This document shows, in pieces, positions 41,261-50,278 of a stretch of 64,000 nt of DNA. The notes below the pieces were generated by a model. The model did no database searches. It was not told the DNA's origin and saw nothing but the letters and a program-made list of their open reading frames with translations. Both the position numbers and the translations under genes were made by a program. Within the stretch, counting starts at the first letter, position 1. Every line of letters starts with the position of its first letter. Source of the DNA: Chloroflexota bacterium (lineage in GTDB: Bacteria > Chloroflexota > Anaerolineae > Anaerolineales > Villigracilaceae); assembly GCA_016234485.1 (NCBI GenBank), contig JACRBL010000008.1, forward strand, positions 1 to 64,000, in the 5' to 3' direction.

Positions 41261-43666
41261 ATGCCAATGGACCTGAATCTTCTCAGCCTTTATCGTGCCA
41301 ACGGACAAGAGCAAGTTGCCCAGCCCGGCCTGATGGCCTACGCCCCGCCGCGCAAAGCCGCACGCGGGCGCGAACGCGAGTGGCTGTTGATCTCGCTCCT
41401 GCTCAACGGCAACCGTCCCTTTGAAGCCGAAGAATACGAAGCGCTCACCAACGCGGCCGCGTTCGCCTTCCACAACATGCATGGCGCGCTCACTGCCGCC
41501 TTGCGCGCCGCCGCCGACTCGATCAACAACACCCTGCTCGAGCGCAACCTCTCCACCACCGGGCGCGGACAATATGCCATCGGCTGGGTCACGCTGGCGG
41601 CCCTGCGCGATTCGCAACTCACCATTTTGCAATGCGGCCCCACGCACGTGCTGGCGCTGAACGCTGGCGCGCCGCGTCACATTCACGACCCCGCGCTGGC
41701 GGGCAAAGGGCTCGGATTAAGCCAGGGCATCAACCGCTTTTTTTCGCAACTCCAATTGCAACCTGGCGACAGACTGCTCCTCTGTCCCAAACTTCCGCCC
41801 GCTTGGGCCGACGCGCTCACCTCCGATCGCGGCCTGCCCGCGCCCGAGTCCACGCGCAAGCGCTTGCTGGCCGTGGCCGATGGCGACGTGAACGGCGCGC
41901 TGATTCAGGTGACGGACGGAACGGGCGGGATTCACTTCCTCTTGCCCGACGCTCCGCATCCTTCCAACCCCGAAGCGGACGCGACACCTCAAGCGTTTCA
42001 GCCAGCCCCGGCCGCTCTGCCACCCGCGCCCGTGGAGTTTTTCCCCGAACCTGAACCAATCCCGTCCTTCACTCCTCCCGCCGCACATGTAGTAGGACGT
42101 CCGCCCGAAGACGCGCCCTCTGCCTACGCCATCCCTCCGCAATCCGTAGACGCGGACGAGGAGCTGGTGGAACGCCTGGCCGAGATGGCGCTGGCGAGAC
42201 AATTCCCCTCGTCCATTCCGCGCGCGGGCGAAGAGGCCGACTACGACGCGCCCCCCGCCGAAGGTCAGGAAGAAGAAGCGGAAATCGAAACGGTGGACGT
42301 CACGTCCACGCCGCGTCCATCCGCAGAGGAGATCGCCCAACGCCGCGCCGAATCGCAGCGCCAGATGGCGCGCGCCGCGGTCGGCGGAATTAACGCCTGG
42401 CGCAATTTCACCGGGCAGGCTGGAGCGCGCCTCCGCAAGTTTTTGCCCAACCTTTTGCCCGGCGGCGAATCGGACATTTCTCTGCCCGTTCCCGCCATGG
42501 CTTTTATTTCCATCCTCGTGCCACTGTTGATCGTGACAATCGCCGTGGTGGTGTACATGCGCTTTGGCCGCAGTTCGCAATACGAAACGTCTCTCGCACA
42601 GGCCATCGAATTGCGCGCCAGCGCCGTGGAACAGACCGATCCCCTGCGGCAATACGAAACCTGGAACGCCGTTTTGCAATACGCCACGAAGGCCGAAGAA
42701 TATAATCCGACGAACGACGCCGCCTCCATCAAGCAGGAGGCGCAGACTCAATTGGACGCGTTGCTCGGCGTGACGCGCCTGCGTTTCTCGCCCATTTTCA
42801 ACGCCCCGCTCGACGCGCAGATCAGCCGCATGGCCGTCAGCGACAGCGACCTGTTCATGCTCGATGCCTCCAGCGGAAAAATCCTGCGCGCGGCCGTGAA
42901 CGGGCGCGGCCACATGCTGGACGAGAACTTCGATTGCAAACCCGGCCTTTACGGCGATAAGTCGGTCGGCTCGCTGATTGATTTGCAGGCGCTTCCCAAA
43001 GAGAACACGCTCAATTCGTCAGTTCTCGGCGTGGACGCGGCCGGCAACCTTTTATATTGCGCGCAAGGGCAGGTCTCGCGTCCCATGTCGCTCACGCCGC
43101 CCTCCACCAATTGGGGACGCGTCACCGCCATCGCGCTGGACAGCGGACGGCTGTACGTGCTGGACGCGCCCGCCCGCGCTGTGTGGGTGTACGCCAACGA
43201 CAAGGAAGGCGTCTTCACCGACGCGCCGCTCTTTTTCTTCGGCAACCAGATTCCAGAAATTCAAGACGCGATAGACATCGCCGTTTCCAGCGACGGCCTT
43301 TTCCTGCTCCACGCCGATGGGCGCGTCACCTTCTGCACCAACATCGAAGGCTCGCCCGCCCGTTGCGAATCGCCTGTGCAATTGATCAACCGCTTCCCCG
43401 CCTATGGAAGCAGGAACGTGTTCACCGAAGCGCATTACACGCAGATGATCCTCACCGGTCCGCCCGATTCCACCCTGCTACTTTTGGACGCGGAAGGCCA
43501 ATCCATTCACCGACTCGGCTCGCACGGATTCGAGTTGATGGGCATCCTCGGCGCCTCTGCTGGCACGATCCCCGCCGGACCTTTGGGCGCGCTGGCAACC
43601 GCCCCCAATCACATCCTCTACCTGGCCCTCGGCGGACAGGTCTACGTCACAGCCGATGCGCCGTAA
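41261..43666 (+). CDS. PP2C-like domain, membrane helix and beta-propeller-like domain
   Basis: The 801-residue product has an N-terminal region (about 1-235) reminiscent of a PP2C-type phosphatase fold but lacking clear metal Asp motifs (NTLLERNLSTTGRGQYAIGW, GDRLLLCPKLPP). A long acidic/Pro linker and one membrane helix at about 408-432 follow, then an outside domain (about 500-800) with repeated strands (ISRMAVSDSDLFMLDASSGK, AIALDSGRLYVLDAPARAVW) like an NHL/beta-propeller. I infer a sensor with a degenerate phosphatase-like cytoplasmic part. The membrane Ser/Thr kinase in this window could be a functional partner, but it is far away. Confidence 0.68.
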   Translation: MPMDLNLLSLYRANGQEQVAQPGLMAYAPPRKAARGREREWLLISLLLNGNRPFEAEEYEALTNAAAFAFHNMHGALTAALRAAADSINNTLLERNLSTTGRGQYAIGWVTLAALRDSQLTILQCGPTHVLALNAGAPRHIHDPALAGKGLGLSQGINRFFSQLQLQPGDRLLLCPKLPPAWADALTSDRGLPAPESTRKRLLAVADGDVNGALIQVTDGTGGIHFLLPDAPHPSNPEADATPQAFQPAPAALPPAPVEFFPEPEPIPSFTPPAAHVVGRPPEDAPSAYAIPPQSVDADEELVERLAEMALARQFPSSIPRAGEEADYDAPPAEGQEEEAEIETVDVTSTPRPSAEEIAQRRAESQRQMARAAVGGINAWRNFTGQAGARLRKFLPNLLPGGESDISLPVPAMAFISILVPLLIVTIAVVVYMRFGRSSQYETSLAQAIELRASAVEQTDPLRQYETWNAVLQYATKAEEYNPTNDAASIKQEAQTQLDALLGVTRLRFSPIFNAPLDAQISRMAVSDSDLFMLDASSGKILRAAVNGRGHMLDENFDCKPGLYGDKSVGSLIDLQALPKENTLNSSVLGVDAAGNLLYCAQGQVSRPMSLTPPSTNWGRVTAIALDSGRLYVLDAPARAVWVYANDKEGVFTDAPLFFFGNQIPEIQDAIDIAVSSDGLFLLHADGRVTFCTNIEGSPARCESPVQLINRFPAYGSRNVFTEAHYTQMILTGPPDSTLLLLDAEGQSIHRLGSHGFELMGILGASAGTIPAGPLGALATAPNHILYLALGGQVYVTADAP

Positions 43667-43729
43667 CAGGCGGGATGCCACATCGTACCCGTAGCGGTAT
43701 CCCGCCCCACGTGTCAAAAAGGAGTGAGC

Positions 43730-44755
43730 ATGAGTAAATCATCTGGCAATTTCTTTTCATCCCTCCTCAACTTCATCCTCTCGCTCTTCAAGGCGAAACC
43801 CGCGCCTGAACCTCCCGCGCCCACTGTCTCGCCTGATAGCGTGGACGAGCCTGCCGTCCCCACTGTGAGTAAGGTGGCGTTGATCGTCTACGACCCGATC
43901 ATGGAAGACGGGCAGACACTCTCGCAGAAGATGAACTGGTATCGCGCCGAAGAACTCGTCACTGCTTTTGTGGGCGACATACAGCAAACCAGTCACGGCA
44001 TGGCGCGCTACGACATTGTCCAACGCTTTCAGGTGGACGAATTCCCCGTCAAAGCGGACGGCTTTCGCTACACGCCGCAAACCTACCTCGACGTTTTGCG
44101 GGGCGCCGCCCAACCGCATCAGCCGCAGGACGTGGATTACGCGGCCATCCTCTCCCGCTTTGACATCCTCAACAAAATCACACGCGGCGAAATAGACGAG
44201 GTGTGGGTCTTCGCCTTCCCCTACGCGGGGTTTTACGAATCCACTATGGGTGGCGCGGGCGCTTTCTGGTGCAACGCGCCTCCGTTGAAGAACACATCCC
44301 AATGTCCGCGCCGCTTCGTGGTGATGGGATTCAGTTACGAACGCTTCGTGGGCGAGATGCTCGAATCGTTCGGTCATCGCACAGAATCGATCCTTGCCAA
44401 AACCTTCGAGAAGATCACAGGCGAGGCGAACCTGTGGACGCGCTTCATCCGCTACGAAAAGTCCGCGCCGGGAAAGGCTGCCTGCGGCAACATCCACTTT
44501 GCGCCCAACAGCGAGCGAGACTATGATTGGAATAACCCGCGTCCCGTTTCGAGCGAATGTTACGACTGGCTGAACAATTTCCCCAACTTCAAAGGCGATG
44601 TGCGCGTGGTCACTGCGGCGGAATGGGGCAGCGGCGACATTCGCCTGCACCATCAATGGTGGTTGAGGCGTATCCCGCACGTGGCGGGAAGAAAGAACGG
44701 CGTTCATCACAACTGGTGGCAATATTTCATTGACCCGAATAAAGTTGATGTTTAG
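43730..44755 (+). CDS. conserved protein of unknown function
   Basis: The 341-residue product has a short hydrophobic N-terminal segment (FFSSLLNFILSLFKA), a Pro linker, and a conserved domain beginning KVALIVYDPIMEDGQTLSQK. Notable pieces are DEVWVFAFPYAGFYESTMGG, FWCNAPPLKN and IRLHHQWWLRRIPHVAGRKN. Several conserved Trp, Cys and His residues suggest an enzyme or carbohydrate-binding protein. I do not recognise the family. It is 63 bases behind the PP2C-like gene with a GGAGTGA site, so it is probably in the same unit. Confidence 0.65.
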   Translation: MSKSSGNFFSSLLNFILSLFKAKPAPEPPAPTVSPDSVDEPAVPTVSKVALIVYDPIMEDGQTLSQKMNWYRAEELVTAFVGDIQQTSHGMARYDIVQRFQVDEFPVKADGFRYTPQTYLDVLRGAAQPHQPQDVDYAAILSRFDILNKITRGEIDEVWVFAFPYAGFYESTMGGAGAFWCNAPPLKNTSQCPRRFVVMGFSYERFVGEMLESFGHRTESILAKTFEKITGEANLWTRFIRYEKSAPGKAACGNIHFAPNSERDYDWNNPRPVSSECYDWLNNFPNFKGDVRVVTAAEWGSGDIRLHHQWWLRRIPHVAGRKNGVHHNWWQYFIDPNKVDV

Positions 44756-44867
44756 TCCGTTGCGACGGCCCCTGATGTTTGCAATCTTGAAAGCAAATAT
44801 CGTCTTGTCTGCAAACTGCAATGATTGTCCCTGGGACTGAGCATAAGATTATGGAAGAGGATTCGCC

Positions 44868-47800
44868 ATGCCTCAACTTACGACCGCATCATCCGCAGTT
44901 CTGATACCAACCACGCTATTTCTGATTGCCCTGATCTATGGCATATTGGGATTGTATGGCTGGAGGCATCGCGACCTGATGCTTGCGCGAATCTTTACAT
45001 GGATCATGTTGGCGATGGGGTTATGGACGCTGTTGTATGGGTTTGAAATATCCTCGCGCTCCCTTCCCTGGAGCATATTTTGGGCAAAAACCGAATATCT
45101 AGGTATCGTTTTTATACCGGTCTATTGGCTGGCTTTTTCGCTAGTCTATACGGGGAGGGCAAATTTACTGACCACCCGCAATTGGATTTTGCTTTTCATC
45201 ATTCCCATACTAACCCTCCTTCTGGTTTGGACAAACGAGATGCATCGCCTGATCTGGGTAACCACGGGGACCATGAACAAAGGGGGGCTGATCCTGCTCG
45301 ACGTGGTTTATGGGCCGATGTTTTACTTTGCATTTGTTTATTTTTACATTCTTCTGGTCGGCGGAAGCGGCATGACCATCATCAGCGCCATGCGTTTACC
45401 GCCGCTTTACCGCGGCCAGGCAATTACGACCATCGTCGCGATGAGTTTTCCAATGGCAGGAAATATTTTTTATGTGGCCGTTGGCTCAGATATTGATCTG
45501 ACCACCTTCTTTTTCCTTCCCACAGGCATCGCGCTGGCTTGGGCGATCGGGCGCTACCGCTTGTTGGACGTCATCCCCCCCGCGCAGAACATCATTTTAC
45601 AAAATTTGCACGATGGCATCCTCCTGTTGGATCGCCGACGACGCGTCATCTATTTGAACAGCGCGGCGGAAACCATCTTTTCTCGAAAATCGCGCGAGAG
45701 TGTGGGATATTCCTTCGAGGAGGTAAACACCGAGTGCAACGCCGCCGTTGTCCCGTTGTTGGCCGCGGATGCGAAGGCCACGGAGATCACGCTTGCGACG
45801 ATGGGGAGTCTCCGCCAATTTGAGATACGAGTCCTGCCAATGGAGACCGGCTCGAAGTCCATGCACGAGGCGGCCTCGCACCTGGTCATTCTCCATGATG
45901 TGACCGAACGTCGCATCGCGGATACTTCGCTAAAGCGCCGCGATGCGATTCTGCGTGTGGTGAATCTGGTGGCAGGTGAATTTCTGCGTTCGCCAAATTG
46001 GGAGAAGAATGTTCCCACAGTGCTGGAACAATTGGGAACCGCCGCCCTGGCCAGCCGCGCTTATATTTTTGAACGGCATATTTCAGAAAATGGGGTTCCA
46101 TTAGTGAGCCAGCGCTATGAATGGGTAGCTGAAGATATCCAATCGCATTTTGATGATCCTGGCCTGCAAAACCTGGCCTGGGTGGATGCTGGTTTCGCAC
46201 GCTGGGAGGAGTATTTTGAACAGGGGAAAATCATCGCCGGGAAAGTGAAAGACCTGCCCGTCGCCGAACAGGAACTCCTTGTCTCGCAGAATATTCTTTC
46301 GATCGTGGCTGTGCCGATTATCCTGGATGAAAATCTATGGGGTTTCGTTGGCTTCGACGATTGCCTGCGCGAACGCGAGTGGACTGACGCCGAACTGGGA
46401 GCCTTGCGTGCCGCGGCCGATATTTTTGGGGCAGCCTTGATGCGCCGCGAGATCGAATTGCGCCTGTTGCAGAGGCAACATTCGCAGGAATTATTGCAGG
46501 AGATTATCAGCGCCACGCTCGGTAAACGAGACCTGGTCGAGGTTTCGCAATTCCTTGTGGACCATTTGAGCGCCCTCATCAGAGCCGAAAAGTGTTTTCT
46601 CACGCTATGGGACGAGGCGACTCAACGCGTCCTGCCGATGGCCTCTTATGGCTCCCTGAGCGACGATTATCGCCAATTGGTCATCCAGCCCATTCAAAAA
46701 TCGTTAACCGCCTCCGCCCTCGACGTTGGACACATACTAGTGGTGGATGACGCCCAACACTCGATCTATGTGGACCCCGAACTGGCGAAACAATTTGGCG
46801 TTCATTCCGTCCTTGTCATCCCGATGACCTCCAATGAAGCGAGACTCGGAGCCATCCTGCTAGGGTTTTCATATTTCCATCGCTTCACGCCCGATGAGAT
46901 CATCCTAAGCGAAGAGGCCGCCAACCTGGCCGCGCTGGCGATCGCCAAATTCCGCGCGGTGGAAGAGGCGCAGAAGCGCGTCGACGAGGCCGAGTCTCTG
47001 CAACGCGCCGTAACCACCGTTGCTGAATCGCTCAACTTACAGGAAGCCACTTCGCGTTTGCTGGAGCAACTGGCCTACGTGCTCCCACACGATAGCGCCT
47101 CGGTTCAACTTCTGCGCGAGGGCGAACTGGAGATCATCAACGGCGAAGGCTGGACAAACGCATCCTCCGTCATCGGCCTGCGCTTTCCTGTCCCTGGCGA
47201 TAATCCCAATACCAAAGTGATCGAAAGCGGCGAGCCTGTCTTACTCAGGGATACCTACGAAGAATATCCCATCTTTCGCACGCTTGACCATGCCTCTCAT
47301 ATTCGCTCGTGGCTGGGCGTTCCACTCATCGTCCGCAGTCGCGTCATTGGCCTGCTGGCCATAGATAGCCGCGAGACCAATCACTTTACGCACGACAATA
47401 TTCAACTGGTGAGCGCCTTCGCCAGCCAGGTGGCGATTGCCATCGAGAATGCGCGCCTCTTCGACGAGGTGCAACAAATGGCGATCACCGATGGGTTGAC
47501 GGGTTTATACAACCGCCGTCACTTCATGGAGCTTGCCCAGATCGAGTTTGAGCGCGCCCGCCGCTACAAACGTCACCTCTCGGCCATCATGTTCGACATA
47601 GATCATTTCAAGAAAGTCAACGATACCTACGGTCACCCCTTCGGCGACCTGGTTTTGCAAAACCTGGCCGCGCTATGCAAAGTGAAACTCCGCGAAGTCG
47701 ACCCCATCGCCCGCTATGGCGGTGAAGAATTTGTGGCGCTCGTGGTGGAGGCCAACATTAAACATGCCGAATTGGTGGGTGAACGCCTGCGCCGCGAAGT

Positions 47801-47972
47801 GGAAAAAATGGTCACGCATCACGGCACGACCGAAACGCACATCACCGTCAGCATAGGCATCGCCGAGCAGGACGAGAACACCGCCACGCTCGAAGACTTG
47901 ATCGCCCGCGCCGATCAGGCTCTCTACTACTCCAAACATCACGGACGCAACCGCGTCACTCTTGCACGCTGA
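44868..47972 (+). CDS. diguanylate cyclase with 7TM, PAS and GAF sensors
   Basis: The 1034-residue product has an N-terminal seven-helix module (about 10-225, histidine kinase N-terminal 7TM type), a PAS domain (about 235-345), three GAF-like regions (about 365-530, 545-700, 710-865), and a GGDEF domain (about 872-1030). The active site is GGEEF at 951-955. An inhibitory site RxxD (REVD) lies five residues before it, so product inhibition by c-di-GMP is expected. No EAL or HD-GYP domain follows. This enzyme makes c-di-GMP in response to membrane or small-molecule signals. Its 3' end overlaps the opposite gene by 17 bases. Confidence 0.9.
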   Translation: MPQLTTASSAVLIPTTLFLIALIYGILGLYGWRHRDLMLARIFTWIMLAMGLWTLLYGFEISSRSLPWSIFWAKTEYLGIVFIPVYWLAFSLVYTGRANLLTTRNWILLFIIPILTLLLVWTNEMHRLIWVTTGTMNKGGLILLDVVYGPMFYFAFVYFYILLVGGSGMTIISAMRLPPLYRGQAITTIVAMSFPMAGNIFYVAVGSDIDLTTFFFLPTGIALAWAIGRYRLLDVIPPAQNIILQNLHDGILLLDRRRRVIYLNSAAETIFSRKSRESVGYSFEEVNTECNAAVVPLLAADAKATEITLATMGSLRQFEIRVLPMETGSKSMHEAASHLVILHDVTERRIADTSLKRRDAILRVVNLVAGEFLRSPNWEKNVPTVLEQLGTAALASRAYIFERHISENGVPLVSQRYEWVAEDIQSHFDDPGLQNLAWVDAGFARWEEYFEQGKIIAGKVKDLPVAEQELLVSQNILSIVAVPIILDENLWGFVGFDDCLREREWTDAELGALRAAADIFGAALMRREIELRLLQRQHSQELLQEIISATLGKRDLVEVSQFLVDHLSALIRAEKCFLTLWDEATQRVLPMASYGSLSDDYRQLVIQPIQKSLTASALDVGHILVVDDAQHSIYVDPELAKQFGVHSVLVIPMTSNEARLGAILLGFSYFHRFTPDEIILSEEAANLAALAIAKFRAVEEAQKRVDEAESLQRAVTTVAESLNLQEATSRLLEQLAYVLPHDSASVQLLREGELEIINGEGWTNASSVIGLRFPVPGDNPNTKVIESGEPVLLRDTYEEYPIFRTLDHASHIRSWLGVPLIVRSRVIGLLAIDSRETNHFTHDNIQLVSAFASQVAIAIENARLFDEVQQMAITDGLTGLYNRRHFMELAQIEFERARRYKRHLSAIMFDIDHFKKVNDTYGHPFGDLVLQNLAALCKVKLREVDPIARYGGEEFVALVVEANIKHAELVGERLRREVEKMVTHHGTTETHITVSIGIAEQDENTATLEDLIARADQALYYSKHHGRNRVTLAR

Positions 47973-48726
47973 AGACCAGACTGCAACACGTCACTCCCCC
48001 CTCTGCTTTCGACAATTCATCCGCATCCACCGTGACGAGAGGCCGCGCTGCCGCTTCGAGACGCGTTCGCGTCGCCTCGAACGCGGACGGGTAGACGAGC
48101 GCGTCTCCGATCAGCAGGGCATTGGCCGCGAACGGCTCGGACGGGTCCGTCTCGATGAATTCGAAGCCGCAGAAATATTTCTTCTCCACCCAGACGGGAT
48201 TGATGAGCAGGAGATTCTCCGCCACGCGCGTTACACCCGATTTCAAATGCAGACACTCTGTGACGGGGACTCCGATCACCTCGTAATCGAACGGTTTGAG
48301 CAGGTTCGCCATCTGTTCCAGCGCCGACGCGTTCGTGCGGAGCGTTTGCCCCACGAAGATCTTTCGTCCAGCCACCAGCACGTCGCCGCCATCCAGCGTG
48401 GCGGGCGCTTCCACGCGCAACAGCGGACGATACGCCTCCAGCGTCCGCGCGATGGAGTCCACTTCGGGCTTGCGCGAATCGGCGCCTGGGCGCGTCAGCA
48501 GGGCAACCTCGTCCAACACGATGGCCGCGTCCTCCACGAAGACGGAATCGGGCAGAGTTGGTTGCTCGGGCAGGGACACGACCTCCAGTCCAAGCGAGCG
48601 AAGCGCATCGCGATATTGTTCATGCTGCGCGCGGGCGCGGGTCACGTCGATGGGCGAGCGCGCCAGGTGAGTCAACTCGCAGTGGATGACGGAGCGGGAA
48701 ACTTCGCGGGTGATGGCAATGAGCAT
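47956..48726 (-). CDS. dimethylargininase-like amidinohydrolase
   Basis: The 256-residue product has the pentein fold of DDAH/arginine deiminase relatives: LPDSVFVEDAAIV, the substrate Asp/Glu region ATLDGGDVLVAGRKIFVGQT, catalytic H160 in ECLHLKSGVT and the nucleophile C247 in GGVTCCSLVF. DDAH makes citrulline from methylated arginines. Other penteins (citrullinase, ornithine-forming) remain possible. ATG at 48726 has a weak ribosome site. It converges with and overlaps the diguanylate cyclase gene by 17 bases. Confidence 0.85.
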   Translation of the reverse strand: MLIAITREVSRSVIHCELTHLARSPIDVTRARAQHEQYRDALRSLGLEVVSLPEQPTLPDSVFVEDAAIVLDEVALLTRPGADSRKPEVDSIARTLEAYRPLLRVEAPATLDGGDVLVAGRKIFVGQTLRTNASALEQMANLLKPFDYEVIGVPVTECLHLKSGVTRVAENLLLINPVWVEKKYFCGFEFIETDPSEPFAANALLIGDALVYPSAFEATRTRLEAAARPLVTVDADELSKAEGGVTCCSLVFSVQE

Positions 48727-48815
48727 GGTGGGGACTCTTTTCTCTTGTCGCGGATGACGCGGATTTTACGGACGCTTCGCGCACGGATTTTTCTTTTAAT
48801 TCTCTACCGTACATC

Positions 48816-48930
48816 CGTCATTGCGAGCGTTTGTTGCGAAGCAATCTCCTCTCGTTGCACGGAGACTGCTTCGTCGGGACACCTGCCCTGGCGGGCGGCG
48901 CCAGGGAGAGCGCCCTCCTCGCAGAGACGG
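48816..48930. repeat. family A palindrome (copy 7) with element M in the right arm
   Basis: Outer arms CGTCATTGCGAG and CTCGCAGAGACG. Element M (48880-48906) lies reversed in the right arm, at the mirror position of copies 5 and 6. It separates the dimethylargininase gene from vsr. Confidence 0.88.
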
Positions 48931-48936
48931 AATTCA

Positions 48937-49341
48937 CTACAAGTTTTGTAACAAATTCTCCAACTTCGCGATCTTTTGTTTTTTGATGTCACATTCCCAG
49001 ATGCGCACGACCTTCCAGCCTGTTTGCGTGAGGGACGTTGTGACGGCCTTGTCTCGTTTTTTGTTGCGAGCAATTTTCTTTTGCCAATAATCGGAATGGT
49101 CGCGCGGGGTGATATTGCGGCAGTTGTGTCCGTGCCAGAAACATCCGTCCGCGAAGAGCGCCACGCGCTGTTTGGGAAACACAAAATCGGGATGCCCAAA
49201 AAGCGGATAGCCGCGCCGCCAGCCCGTGATCTTGCGCTCCTTGAAAATTTGGATCAACCGCATTTCGGTGGATCGGTTCCCGCGCGATTTGACGGCGCGC
49301 ATGATATTGGAACGATCCTGGTCGGAAAAGGTGTCGGGCAT
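48937..49341 (-). CDS. vsr: very short patch repair endonuclease
   Basis: The 134-residue product matches Vsr: MPDTFSDQDRSNIMRAVKSR, the core FVFPKQRVALFADGCFWHGH with the catalytic Asp just before (GHPDFVF), and DKAVTTSLTQTGWKVVRIWE. Vsr nicks next to T:G mismatches that arise when 5-methylcytosine deaminates, so it protects against mutation at methylated sites. It begins one base after the stop of the cytosine methyltransferase gene, the usual pairing. Confidence 0.92.
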   Translation of the reverse strand: MPDTFSDQDRSNIMRAVKSRGNRSTEMRLIQIFKERKITGWRRGYPLFGHPDFVFPKQRVALFADGCFWHGHNCRNITPRDHSDYWQKKIARNKKRDKAVTTSLTQTGWKVVRIWECDIKKQKIAKLENLLQNL

Positions 49342-49342
49342 T

Positions 49343-50278
49343 TTATTGCTCTTTGCTCGAAAGGAGAATGTGCAACACAGACTCCATCACCGCGTTGACA
49401 AGATTCACAGGGACAGCGTTACCCGCCTGCCTGCGCGTCTGATGCTCGGAGACGGCGATCTTGAAACGATCGGGGAAGCCTTGAAGCCTAAGCATCTCGC
49501 GGGGGGTCAGACGTCGCTCGCCGTCCACGAGCAGGTAGTTGTACGAAGCGCCCGCTCGCAACGCGCACGAATACGGGTAGGACGAGATGTGTCCCGCTTT
49601 GTTTTCGTGCCAGATCGAAGGCGTGACCTCTGGCATATGGCTGACCTTGCGCTTCTTTTGGATCGCGTCCGAGGCATAATATTTTTCGTGGACGTTCTTC
49701 TCCAAAATTTTCGAGAGTGGCGTGAACTTGTCTTGTTTGGGCGGCCACTGAAAGTCAACGGGCTGGTGGAAGCCGACGATGAAGACGCGTTCGCGTTTTT
49801 GCGGCAGGCCATAATGAAGCGCGTTGAGGACTTGATAGTGGACATCGTAGCCCAGGTCGCACAACACGGACAAAATCCGTTTCAGCGTCCGTCCCTGGTC
49901 GTGGCCTGTCAACTGCTTGACATTTTCCAGCACGAAGGCGCGCGGTCGTTTGGCTTTTAAGATTCGGGCAATGTCGAAGAAGAGTGTGCCGCGCGTATCG
50001 TCGAATCCCTTTTTACTGCCGATGATGCTGAACGGCTGGCAGGGAAAGCCCGCGAAAAGAAGATCGTGGTCGGGGATGTCGTTCTCGTTCACTTTGGTGA
50101 TGTCGCCTTGTGGACGTTCGCCAAAGTTGGCGAAGTAGGCCTCGCGGGCGTATGGGTCAATGTCGCTGGAGAAGACACACTCCGAAGCGATGCCGAATTT
50201 TTGGAAGGCCTGCGTGGCGCCGAAACGGAATCCGCCGATGCCGCAGAAGAGGTCAATGTAGCGGAGGGGCGCGGTCAC
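49343..50278 (-). CDS. DNA (cytosine-5) methyltransferase
   Basis: The 311-residue product has the ordered m5C motifs: DLFCGIGGFRFG (I, SAM binding), GFPCQPFS with the nucleophile Cys (IV), FVLENVK (VI), QKRERVFIVGF (VIII), RRLTPREMLRLQGFPDRF (IX) and RQAGNAVPVNLVNAVM (X). The start is GTG at 50278, overlapping the stop of the upstream methyltransferase (GTGA), since no ATG is available near motif I. A restriction endonuclease gene is not seen next to it, so it is a solitary methylase with Vsr. Recognition site cannot be read from sequence. Confidence 0.92.
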   Translation of the reverse strand: MTAPLRYIDLFCGIGGFRFGATQAFQKFGIASECVFSSDIDPYAREAYFANFGERPQGDITKVNENDIPDHDLLFAGFPCQPFSIIGSKKGFDDTRGTLFFDIARILKAKRPRAFVLENVKQLTGHDQGRTLKRILSVLCDLGYDVHYQVLNALHYGLPQKRERVFIVGFHQPVDFQWPPKQDKFTPLSKILEKNVHEKYYASDAIQKKRKVSHMPEVTPSIWHENKAGHISSYPYSCALRAGASYNYLLVDGERRLTPREMLRLQGFPDRFKIAVSEHQTRRQAGNAVPVNLVNAVMESVLHILLSSKEQ

